From NCBI GenBank assembly GCA_011525785.1, contig WYBT01000056.1:124001-188000 (forward strand): 64,000 nucleotides of DNA, in the 5' to 3' direction. Numbering within the stretch: the stretch's first letter is position 1; every line of letters begins with the position of its first letter. Shown here piece after piece: positions 55,270 to 62,806 of this stretch. The position numbers were made by a program, and so were the translations under genes. The notes under the pieces were generated by a model. The model was not told the DNA's origin. It searched no databases and saw only the letters and a program-made list of their open reading frames with translations. The stretch comes from Planctomycetaceae bacterium (GTDB lineage: Bacteria > Planctomycetota > UBA1135 > GCA-002686595).

Positions 55270-56482
55270 TCCGACGGCTGAGTACCGCCGCTACGGCGCG
55301 GTGTTCGGAGTCCTCACGGCGCTGGTGCTGGCCGCCGTGGCCGCGTTCGTCTACGTCGTCGATCCGGAGGGCACGCACGAGCGCGGCGACGGCGGCGCGC
55401 TGCACGCCTATCGCGACGTGTTCCACCGCCGCGGGCGCGCACATCTGCTCGCGAGCGGTCCGTGGGACTCGGCGCTGATCGGTTCTTCGCGCGTGGCGCT
55501 GGGCTACGACACCGACGAGCGCGGGTTGTTCGGCGGCCGCACCGCCAACGTCGGCCTGATGGACACCAACGTGTGGGAGCTCGTGCGCGTCGCCGAGTAC
55601 GCGCTCGACGTGGCGCACGTGCCGCTGCTCGTGGTGTTCGTCGACTTGCACTGCATGAGCTCGCGCCGGCGCACGAACTTCGACTTCGAGCGCTCGGAGT
55701 TCGACCGCGTCGACGACGAGGGGCCGCTGGAGCACTTCGACGAGAACGAGGGCGAGCTCCTGAGCCTGCACGAGCTCGAGCGCGCCTTCTCGACGCTCGA
55801 AGCGCGCAGCGAAGGTCGTCCGCGCGTCGGACGCAACGGCGTCGACCGCCGTGAGTTGCCCGAGGGCCACCGCTATCGCGAGGACACGGCCGAGCACCTC
55901 CTGCGCGTCTACCTCGCCAATCCGGGCACGTACTTCGGCTTCGAGTACGGCGCCGACCGCATCGAGGAGCTCGAGCGCTTCGTGGTGCGCGCGCGGACCG
56001 CTCAGGCGCGCGTGGCGCTCGTGCTGCCGCCCAAGCACGCGTTGCAGATGGAGTGCATGACCCAGCTGGAGCTGTGGGACGAGTTCGAGCGCCTCAAGCG
56101 CGACTTGGCCGGCGTCGCGACGCGCCAGGGCGTCATCACGCTCGACTTCGCGACGCACCACGACTACGCGCTCGAGCGCATGCCGCAGGACGACGAACGC
56201 GGCGCGCGGATGAAGTACTGGTTCGACAGCTCGCACGGCACGCCCGCGCTCGGCGCGCTCGTCCTCGCGCGCGTCGAGACCGCGCTCACGGGACGCGCAC
56301 AGGCCCAGTCGCTGTTCGGCGCGCGGCTGGCGCTAGACGGCGTCGAGGCGCATCTCGAAGCCTGCCGCGCCGCGCGCGACAAGTGGCGCGAATCGAATCG
56401 ACACGAGCGCGCGTGGATCTCCGGAGTGATCCACGACCAGCGCCTGCTGCGGCTCGTGCCGCCGCTCGCCAAGCAGGATTGA
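55244..56482 (+). CDS. SGNH/AlgX-like partner of the MBOAT protein
   Basis: 412 residues from GTG 55244. A single membrane anchor at about 20-42 is followed by an extracytoplasmic SGNH-type domain: block I is seen as L-I-G-S-S-R-V-A-L-G near 78, and a D-S-S-H-G-T-P-A-L-G motif near 328 resembles the DxxH catalytic pair. AlgJ/AlgX and similar proteins complete acetyl transfer from the MBOAT subunit to the polymer; this gene overlaps the MBOAT gene by 26 bases, which supports that pairing. The polymer cannot be identified. Confidence 0.75.
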   Translation: MSSSTSASDPTAEYRRYGAVFGVLTALVLAAVAAFVYVVDPEGTHERGDGGALHAYRDVFHRRGRAHLLASGPWDSALIGSSRVALGYDTDERGLFGGRTANVGLMDTNVWELVRVAEYALDVAHVPLLVVFVDLHCMSSRRRTNFDFERSEFDRVDDEGPLEHFDENEGELLSLHELERAFSTLEARSEGRPRVGRNGVDRRELPEGHRYREDTAEHLLRVYLANPGTYFGFEYGADRIEELERFVVRARTAQARVALVLPPKHALQMECMTQLELWDEFERLKRDLAGVATRQGVITLDFATHHDYALERMPQDDERGARMKYWFDSSHGTPALGALVLARVETALTGRAQAQSLFGARLALDGVEAHLEACRAARDKWRESNRHERAWISGVIHDQRLLRLVPPLAKQD

Positions 56483-56497
56483 TCGCCGGCGGCGCCG

Positions 56498-57409
56498 TTA
56501 CGCGCTGCGCACCAGGCCCGCGAGGTCGGAGACGTTCACGCTGCGCGCGCGTTCGCTGATCTGTCCGGCGTACTTCGACTCGATGCCGCGCGCCTGGTCG
56601 ACGAGCGAGCGAAAGGTCTCGCGCAACTGATCGCTGGTGAGCTTGCGGCCGCCCGCGTAGTAGCGCTTGGCGAGGTGGCCGAGCGCGTAGGTCGTGCCGA
56701 AGGCCACGGCCGAACTCGTCGCGCGGCCGGCGAGGCCGCTGAGAAAGCTGCCGACGAAGCGGCCGGCGAAGCGCGTGACGAGCTCGCGCGCGAAGCCGTC
56801 GACCATCTGCGAGGCGACGCCGACGCCTGCGGCGCCGAGCAGGTCGAGCACGTGGCCCTTGTCGAGTTTGAAGCCGTAGCTCGCGCCGACCTTGTAGACC
56901 AGGCGCATCTGCAGCGGCACGATCGCGAGGCTCGCCATGCGCTGCGGCAACTGCTCGAGCGCAGCGCACAGGATCGCGTTCTTGAGGATCGTGGAGTCGA
57001 TCTCGGCCGTGTCGATCGCCGCGGCCGAAGCGAAGGGATTGGCGGTGAGGTCGTCGGCGCGCGCCTCGAGCGGAGCGAGCGCGTCCTCCGGCAGGCCCAG
57101 CGCGCGCCGCAGCTCGGACAGGAAGCTGCGCTCGGCGTCGTTGCGCGCACCGTCGGCGTCGCACACGCACAGCGCCATCTCGTAGGCGAGGTTCTTCGAC
57201 TCGACGCTGCCGAGGTCGGCGGCGAGCTGCGCCAGCGTCACGCGGCCGACGAGCACGTCCTGCGCGCGCGCGGCGAGGCTGGTGTCGGCGCCCGCCAGGC
57301 CGTCGACGATGCGACGCAGCTCTTCGCGCTCACGCTCGACCTTCGCGCCGTCGGCGAAGGCCGCCAGCATGCAAACTCCCACCACCGCCTGCTTTTCCGT
57401 CGTGTTCAT
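56498..57409 (-). CDS. TerB-like and DUF697/EcsC-like domain protein
   Basis: 303 residues from the ATG at 57409. The N-terminal half (about 5-120) is a helical TerB-like tellurite-resistance fold with acidic pairs (A-A-F-A-D-G near 16-21; C-D-A-D-G near 88-92) that may bind metal. The C-terminal half (about 150-270) is Gly/Ala-rich, with helix pairs and L-A-K-R-Y-Y-A-G-G typical of DUF697, a membrane-associated domain. Function unknown; membrane-stress sensing is a guess from other TerB proteins. Transcribed alone. Confidence 0.7.
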   Translation of the reverse strand: MNTTEKQAVVGVCMLAAFADGAKVEREREELRRIVDGLAGADTSLAARAQDVLVGRVTLAQLAADLGSVESKNLAYEMALCVCDADGARNDAERSFLSELRRALGLPEDALAPLEARADDLTANPFASAAAIDTAEIDSTILKNAILCAALEQLPQRMASLAIVPLQMRLVYKVGASYGFKLDKGHVLDLLGAAGVGVASQMVDGFARELVTRFAGRFVGSFLSGLAGRATSSAVAFGTTYALGHLAKRYYAGGRKLTSDQLRETFRSLVDQARGIESKYAGQISERARSVNVSDLAGLVRSA

Positions 57410-57510
57410 GGCGTGAAGGTAGCGCGCTGGCGAGCGCAATTCCGCCGCCGGACCCCGTGGAGGCGGGAGCTGCGCTATCGTCCAACGCGTCCTCTCCACG
57501 GAGTCGTCCC

Positions 57511-58470
57511 ATGCCCACGCGCGCGTTCCTCGTGTTCTTCGCCCCGCTCCTGTTCGGCGCCTCGACCCTGCACGCGCAGGCCATCATCGCGCAGTCGTCC
57601 GGCCTCGCGAATCCCGATCAAGTGATCGACTTCGGCGCCAACGTGCTGCCGAACTTCACGCCGGTCACGACCCAGTTCGCGGGCATCACCGTCAGCCACG
57701 CGTCGTACTTCACGATCAGCAGCTCCAACAACCTCGTCGGCGGCTTCCTAACCAACGACTTCTCGGGCGCGCCCGACACGCTGCGCATCCAGTTCGCCGC
57801 GCCGATCTCCGACCTCAGCTTCGTCTACCACCAGGTCGGCAGCGGCTCGCCCAGCCACTTCCGCGCGCTGCTCGGCGGCGTGGTAGTCGATTCGTTCAGC
57901 AACACCTCCGACCAGTTCCAGCCCAACAACTACTTCGGGTTCAAGAACCGAGTGTTCGACGAGCTCCAGCTGGACTTCGTGATCGACTTCAACCTCGACA
58001 CACTGGCCTTCAACCTGGCCGGTCCGACGGTGGCGAGCTTCTGCACCTCGAGCACGACCAGCAACGGCTGCTCGCCCGCGATGTCGGGCGTAGGCACGCC
58101 CAGCGCCAGCGCCGCGAGCGGCTTCACGCTGAGCGCGAACTCGGTCGAAGGTCAGCGCGTGGGCCTGATCTTCTACGGGGTCGACAACTCGAACTGGACG
58201 CCCCTGCCCTGGCTCACCGGCAGCACCAGCTTCCTGTGCGTCAAACCGCCGACGCAGCGCACCACGGCGCAGTCGAGCGGCGGGACGGCCGGCGCCTGCA
58301 ACGGCGTGCTCTCGATCGACTGGAACGTGTTCGTCGCCGCCAACCCCGGCAGCCTCGGCGCGCCCTTCCAGGCCGGCGACCGAGTCTTCGCGCAGGGTTG
58401 GTTCCGCGACCCCGGCGCGCCCAAGACCACCAACCTCTCGAACGGCTTGGAGTTCGTCCTCGCGCCGTAG
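57511..58470 (+). CDS. Small secreted beta-sandwich protein with C-terminal four-Cys module
   Basis: 319 residues from the ATG at 57511; signal peptide ending L-H-A-Q. The N-terminal domain (about 25-175) is a beta-sandwich with F-A-G-I-T-V-S, I-S-D-L-S-F-V-Y and D-E-L-Q-L-D-F strands, like extracellular lectin or choice-of-anchor domains. The shared module begins at base 58039 (F-C-T, G-C-S-P, L-C-V-K-P-P, A-C-N-G, W-F-R-D-P-G). It is the smallest of the seven module-bearing proteins, so the N-terminal domain may be a minimal cargo. Confidence 0.75.
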   Translation: MPTRAFLVFFAPLLFGASTLHAQAIIAQSSGLANPDQVIDFGANVLPNFTPVTTQFAGITVSHASYFTISSSNNLVGGFLTNDFSGAPDTLRIQFAAPISDLSFVYHQVGSGSPSHFRALLGGVVVDSFSNTSDQFQPNNYFGFKNRVFDELQLDFVIDFNLDTLAFNLAGPTVASFCTSSTTSNGCSPAMSGVGTPSASAASGFTLSANSVEGQRVGLIFYGVDNSNWTPLPWLTGSTSFLCVKPPTQRTTAQSSGGTAGACNGVLSIDWNVFVAANPGSLGAPFQAGDRVFAQGWFRDPGAPKTTNLSNGLEFVLAP

Positions 58471-58488
58471 GGCCGAACGGCGCGAAGC

Positions 58489-59271
58489 TCAGGTCCTCGC
58501 CGGGTCGAGGCCCAGGACCTGACGCGCCTTGAGCACCGGATCTTCGGCCTGGGTGACGGCGCGGAAGACCTCCTCGAGGGTGCCGTCGGCGCCCGAGCGC
58601 GAGCGCAGCTCGTTCAGCGAGCCCAGCGCGACCAGCCGGCCCTGCGCCAAGATCGCCATGCGGTCGCAGACGCGCTCGACCACGTCGAGCAGGTGGGAGG
58701 TGTAGAGCACCGCACCGCCTGCGCGCGCCCACTCGCGCAGGACCTCCTTGATCACGGCCGTGGTGGGGGCGTCGAGGCCCTCCAGGGGCTCGTCGAGCAC
58801 GAGCAGCGGCGGGCGCGGCAGGATCGCGCAGGCCAGGGCCGCCTTCTGGCGCATGCCGCGCGAGAACTGGCCGATGGCGTCGTCGATGCGCGGACCTAGC
58901 TCGAGCGCCTCGAGCAGGCGCTTGGACTCGCTCTCGATGCGCGCCTCGTCCATGCCGTGGAGCCGGCCGACGAGCTGCAAGTGCTGGCGCGGGGAGAGGT
59001 TCGTGTAGAGGGGCGCGCCGTCGGGCACGAAGCTGATCTGGCGGCGCGCTGCCACCGGGTCGGCGGCCACATCCACGCCGCCGATGCGCACCTCGCCCCG
59101 AGTGGGCGGGAGGAGGCCGCACAGGATCCGCACGGCGGTGGTCTTGCCGGCGCCGTTGGGGCCCAAAAGCCCAAGAACTTCGCCCTGGAGCACCTCCAGG
59201 TTGAGTTCGTGGAGCGCGGTGCGCTCGCCGTAGGTCTTCGCGACCCCGCGCAGTTCAGCGAGCGTCTTCAC
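58489..59271 (-). CDS. ABC transporter ATP-binding protein
   Basis: 260 residues. Walker A G-P-N-G-A-G-K-T (37-44), Q-loop near 85, Walker B L-L-V-L-D-E-P near 155-161 and a switch His (S-H-L-L-D) near 193 are intact. The signature motif is F-S-R-G-M-R-Q, diverged from L-S-G-G-Q but common in ABC-2 exporters of the ABCA/CcmA type. No permease gene is adjacent; the membrane protein at 47285 is a distant candidate. Likely an exporter of lipid, polysaccharide or drug, but this is inference. Confidence 0.88.
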   Translation of the reverse strand: MKTLAELRGVAKTYGERTALHELNLEVLQGEVLGLLGPNGAGKTTAVRILCGLLPPTRGEVRIGGVDVAADPVAARRQISFVPDGAPLYTNLSPRQHLQLVGRLHGMDEARIESESKRLLEALELGPRIDDAIGQFSRGMRQKAALACAILPRPPLLVLDEPLEGLDAPTTAVIKEVLREWARAGGAVLYTSHLLDVVERVCDRMAILAQGRLVALGSLNELRSRSGADGTLEEVFRAVTQAEDPVLKARQVLGLDPART

Positions 59272-59337
59272 GCGCAGCTGCCGTGCGAGGGGCCCAAACG
59301 AGTTTCCCGGTCGAGTTTCGATCGACGGCCGCTCGTC

Positions 59338-60117
59338 TCAGACGAGCTGGGCCTCTTCGGTCAGCACCACCGTGCTGGCGTGGGTGCGCTCCGCCACCTT
59401 GGCGGCGATCTCCTCCAGGCGCGAGGCCGGGACCGGCTTCACGCCCTTGCGCGTGCCATCGGGCGTGCTGAGCAGCACTTCGCGAGGGCGCAGTTCCTCC
59501 AACTTCTTGAGCCACGCCGTCACCTCCTTCTCAGAGGAGTTGTCCAGCGCGCCCTGCACGAAGTTGGCCTGGATCACGACCCGGTCGACCAGCCCGACCT
59601 TCTCCGCCACGGTCTTGTAGTCGAGCGTCGCGTCGGGGCGGAAGGTCTCGTAGGTCTTGGCGGTGCCCCACTCGAAGCGGAAGATCGGCTCGTCGTAGAT
59701 GGTGCACACGGCGCGCAGCTCGGGCGAGCTGAGGACGCGCGACTCGCTGAGCAGCACCAGATCGGCCTTGGGGAACCACTTGTTGCGCAGGTCGCGCAGG
59801 TTCTCGCTGATTTCCAGCAAGTGGGCGTGGGAGGTCGGGTCGCTATCGCCGGTGACCATCACGGTCTCGACCTTCTCACCGGCGCGCTGCATCTCGATCA
59901 GCTTGCGGGCGACCGAGGTCACGACCACGCCCGAACTGGGCAAGCCCTTGACGCGACTGATGATCGGGACGGAGGCCGCCACGCCCGTCTTGCAGTACAC
60001 GCAGTCGCTGGCGCAACCCTCGCGAGGCGTCGGCGCCGGGCAGACCCCCAGGCTGATTCCGAAGCGACTCGACTTGATCGGACCGTAGACGATGGCGTGG
60101 TAGGGAACGGTGGACAT
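59338..60117 (-). CDS. Radical SAM domain protein
   Basis: 259 residues from the ATG at 60117. The cluster motif is C35-x3-C39-x2-C42 (C-A-S-D-C-V-Y-C), so a [4Fe-4S] cluster and SAM are expected. V-T-G-D-S-D-P near 96-102 corresponds to the GGE-like SAM-binding region. Residues from about 200 form a helical C-terminus. The opening Y-G-P-I-K-S-S-R-F-G-I-S-L-G resembles radical SAM proteins of the DUF512-like/elongator-like, wyosine-type and PflA-related COG0731 groups, without allowing a choice. Substrate unknown. It is 66 bases upstream of the ABC gene on the same strand. Confidence 0.8.
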   Translation of the reverse strand: MSTVPYHAIVYGPIKSSRFGISLGVCPAPTPREGCASDCVYCKTGVAASVPIISRVKGLPSSGVVVTSVARKLIEMQRAGEKVETVMVTGDSDPTSHAHLLEISENLRDLRNKWFPKADLVLLSESRVLSSPELRAVCTIYDEPIFRFEWGTAKTYETFRPDATLDYKTVAEKVGLVDRVVIQANFVQGALDNSSEKEVTAWLKKLEELRPREVLLSTPDGTRKGVKPVPASRLEEIAAKVAERTHASTVVLTEEAQLV

Positions 60118-60250
60118 GAAGCCTCGGCGGACGCTGCGGCGAGCCGCTGGCCGAGCGAAGTTCGCCCGGGGCGGTGGTTGGAACGCGGAACGGAGTGCGG
60201 CGGGAGGGGGTGAGCCCACACAGGCCGCACCGCGAACCGACGGACCGCCA

Positions 60251-60721
60251 TCATAGTTGAGAGCGCGACGAGCGACCAGCGCCGCTGCTCGGGCCCGGGC
60301 GCAGCGGCCAGAGCGCCGCGCTCAGCAGGAGGAGCGCCAGCGGGGTCCGAATGGGGTGTTGGATGGCCACCTCGAGCCAGCGCGCGAGCGGGCTGAGGGC
60401 TGCCGGGCCCGGCGGTCCGTCGTGTGGATCTTGTTGACCAATAGAAAAGAACAAGAACATAACTAGAAACGCCGCGATGGCGCGCCGGGTAGCGCTCGGC
60501 GGGCGTGGCGCTGTGGCCGGCGCGGCGTCTGCAGGTGGACCCGGGCTGGCGGGGGGCGGATGGCGCGCGGGCCAGGCCGGGGAGGTCGCGGGTGCGCTCG
60601 AGCCCGTGGCGGGGGCGGGCTGCGTCCCACGCTGGTCCGCGGGCTGCGCGCCGGGGGTCCAACGCAGGCCCTCCGCTCGCACTCGCTCTCCCGTTCGCTC
60701 GCGAACCATGCTCGTAGCCAT
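60251..60721 (-). CDS. Possible small membrane protein
   Basis: 156 residues if the ATG at 60721 is used. The first 90 residues are Pro/Ala/Arg-rich without family signature; the last third has two hydrophobic segments (A-F-L-V-M-F-L-F-F and L-A-L-L-L-L-S-A-A-L). The high GC content makes such frames easy to open by chance, but the two membrane segments argue for a real product. Confidence 0.35.
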   Translation of the reverse strand: MATSMVRERTGERVRAEGLRWTPGAQPADQRGTQPAPATGSSAPATSPAWPARHPPPASPGPPADAAPATAPRPPSATRRAIAAFLVMFLFFSIGQQDPHDGPPGPAALSPLARWLEVAIQHPIRTPLALLLLSAALWPLRPGPSSGAGRSSRSQL

Positions 60722-61124
60722 GCAGACGATCGAGTCGTCTGCGGGTCGCAACTCGCTCGCGCCTTTTTCGTCGCCTGCGAGAGCGTTCGCTCGTCGGTGT
60801 GGCGGACCCGTCCGGATCGCCAGCTCCTCCGCGGCGTGCCATTCGAGCAGGAGGCGCACCGCGAGCGCCTCGCTCCGGGAGCCAACGAGTGTCCGATTGG
60901 CGGCCCGCTGGCGAGCGACTTCGAGAACTGGACCGCGCCCTGCCGCGAGTCGCGCGCCGGCGCCAGCAAGCCGAGCTGGAGCGGGGGACCCGGCTCGTGC
61001 GCTGGGGTGTCGATCCGCGCACGCCCGGTCTGCTACCCTACCGCGCCAATCTCTGCGCTGCGTCCTCGCGCGGCGCCGAAGCCCCCCTGTCGCCGCCGCG
61101 CGGCGGGTCGTCTCCCGCCCCCCC
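60722..61124. other. Region before the nuo operon without an assigned gene
   Basis: 403 bases. The plus strand has open frames; the one in phase with 60560 shows a strong bias to G/C at third positions between about 60790 and 61000, but it has no start or known motif there. The nuo promoter should lie here, but none is recognisable. Confidence 0.4.
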
Positions 61125-61670
61125 ATGTACTTCGACTACCTCAACGTCCTGGTCTTCATCCTGGTCGGGCTGGTGTTCGTCTTCGCGAACCTGATCCTCG
61201 CCTCGGTGATCCGGCCCAAGCGCACGACGGAAGAGGGGCTCGAGACCTACGAGTGCGGCGAGGAGACCATCGGCGGCGCCTGGGTGCAGTTCGACATCCG
61301 CTACTACACCGTCGCCCTGGTGTACGTGGTGTTCGCCGTCGAGATCGCGTTCCTGTTCCCCTGGGCGTTGATCCTCAAGGAGGCGCTGACGAACACCGGC
61401 GCCGCGGCAGGCAAGGGCATCGGTTTGTTCGCGCTGGTCGAGGGCTTCCTGTTCGTCGCGATCCTGCTGCTGGGCCTGATCTACGTGTGGGCCAAGGGCG
61501 ACCTCGACTGGGTGCTCACCTACAGCGGTCAGACCTACCAACCCAAGTTCCCCTCGACGCGCCTGGACCGCGTCTCGAAGGTGCGGGACATCGAGGCCGA
61601 GCTCGACGCGCAGCGCGAGGCCGCCAAGAAGGCCGCGAGCCCTGCCACCCCCGAACCGAGCGCCGGCTGA
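61125..61670 (+). CDS. nuoA: NADH-quinone oxidoreductase subunit A
   Basis: 181 residues from the ATG at 61125. Three membrane helices (about 6-28, 60-85, 95-120) with the family motifs Y-E-C-G near 44-47 and F-D-I-R-Y-Y near 59-64, the conserved loop at the quinone site of complex I. Usual length is 120-150 residues; here a charged tail of about 40 residues (E-L-D-A-Q-R-E-A-A-K-K) is added. First gene of the nuo operon. Confidence 0.92.
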   Translation: MYFDYLNVLVFILVGLVFVFANLILASVIRPKRTTEEGLETYECGEETIGGAWVQFDIRYYTVALVYVVFAVEIAFLFPWALILKEALTNTGAAAGKGIGLFALVEGFLFVAILLLGLIYVWAKGDLDWVLTYSGQTYQPKFPSTRLDRVSKVRDIEAELDAQREAAKKAASPATPEPSAG

Positions 61671-61741
61671 GTGCGAAGCTCGACCGCAGCCGCTCCCCAA
61701 CTTCACCGTCCGTCCCCTCCGACGCGATCCGTCGCCGCGCC

Positions 61742-62242
61742 ATGCTGAGTCTCGAGAACCAGTTCGAAGACAACGTCCTGACGACCAAGGTCGACTGGCT
61801 GATCAATTGGGCGCGCCTGTCGAGCATCTGGCCGATGACGTTCGGCCTGGCGTGCTGCGCGATCGAGATGATGGCCGTCGGCGCCGCGCACCACGACCTC
61901 GACCGCTTCGGCGCCGGCGCCTTCCGCGCCAGCCCGCGCCAAGCGGACCTGATGATCGTGGCGGGAACGGTCAACTTCAAAATGGCCGAGCGCGTCAAGC
62001 GCCTGTACGACCAGATGCCGAGCCCCAAGTACGTGATCGCGATGGGCGCGTGCGCGACCGGCGGCGGGCCCTACTACAAGTACGGCTACACGGTCGTGAA
62101 GGGGGTCGACCGCGTGATCCCGGTCGACGTGTACATCGCCGGCTGTCCGCCGCGGCCCGAGGCGCTGCTCGAAGGGCTGATGAAGCTGCAGGAGAAGATC
62201 CGCAACTCGTCGGTCGTCCGCCGGCCCGCGCGCACGGCCTGA
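61742..62242 (+). CDS. nuoB: NADH-quinone oxidoreductase subunit B
   Basis: 166 residues from the ATG at 61742. Ligands of cluster N2 are present: the tandem C38-C39 (G-L-A-C-C-A-I-E-M), C104 (G-A-C-A) and C135 (G-C-P-P-R-P-E). It sits at the junction of the peripheral and membrane arms and passes electrons to quinone. 71 bases after nuoA and 14 before nuoC. Confidence 0.95.
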   Translation: MLSLENQFEDNVLTTKVDWLINWARLSSIWPMTFGLACCAIEMMAVGAAHHDLDRFGAGAFRASPRQADLMIVAGTVNFKMAERVKRLYDQMPSPKYVIAMGACATGGGPYYKYGYTVVKGVDRVIPVDVYIAGCPPRPEALLEGLMKLQEKIRNSSVVRRPARTA

Positions 62243-62256
62243 GAGGTTCGAGCTCC

Positions 62257-62775
62257 ATGGACTTCCAAGGCATCCACGACCGCCTGGTCGCGATCGGCGC
62301 GCCGGGCCTCCTCGGCGTCGACCTGCCGCGCAAGCCCGACCCCAAGAACAAGAAGGACAAGGGGCGCGCGGGCGATGCGTTCGCGCTCGTCGACGCGCAC
62401 AAGCTGGCCGACTTCCTCGAGGTCTGCCGCGACGACGACCGGCTCAAGTTCGAGCAACTGGTCGATCTCTCGGCCACCGACCCGGCCAAGGACGCGGCGG
62501 AGCTGTGGATCAACGTGCAGCTGCTCTCGCTGAAGTTCCGCCACCGCCTCGCGATCAAGTGCCTGCTGCCCAAGTCGGCGCCGAGCCTGCCCAGCACGGT
62601 GCGCGTGTACCGCGCGTCGCAGTGGCACGAGCGCGAGTGCGCGGAGATGTTCGGCATCACCTTCGTCGGCCATCCCGACCCGCGCAACATCCTGTTGCCC
62701 GACGACTGGGTCGGCTCGCCGATGCGCAAGGACTACGAGTTCCCCAAGGAGTACCACGGCATCTCCTGCGAGTGA
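62257..62775 (+). CDS. nuoC: NADH-quinone oxidoreductase subunit C (30 kDa)
   Basis: 172 residues from the ATG at 62257. The C-terminal signature H-E-R-E-C-A-E-M-F-G-I, followed by G-H-P-D-P-R-N-I-L-L-P-D-D-W and R-K-D-Y, identifies the 30-kDa subunit. A Lys-rich insert near residues 25-35 (P-K-N-K-K-D-K-G) is unusual. C and D are separate genes here, not fused as in Escherichia coli. Confidence 0.93.
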   Translation: MDFQGIHDRLVAIGAPGLLGVDLPRKPDPKNKKDKGRAGDAFALVDAHKLADFLEVCRDDDRLKFEQLVDLSATDPAKDAAELWINVQLLSLKFRHRLAIKCLLPKSAPSLPSTVRVYRASQWHERECAEMFGITFVGHPDPRNILLPDDWVGSPMRKDYEFPKEYHGISCE

Positions 62776-62806
62776 GGCCGAGCTCCCCAACGCACGCCAC
62801 GCGCCC

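Noticed and set aside
60799..61194. 131-codon plus-strand frame upstream of and overlapping nuoA
   Set aside because: It runs into nuoA in the wrong frame, has weak third-position bias at its start and shows no motif.
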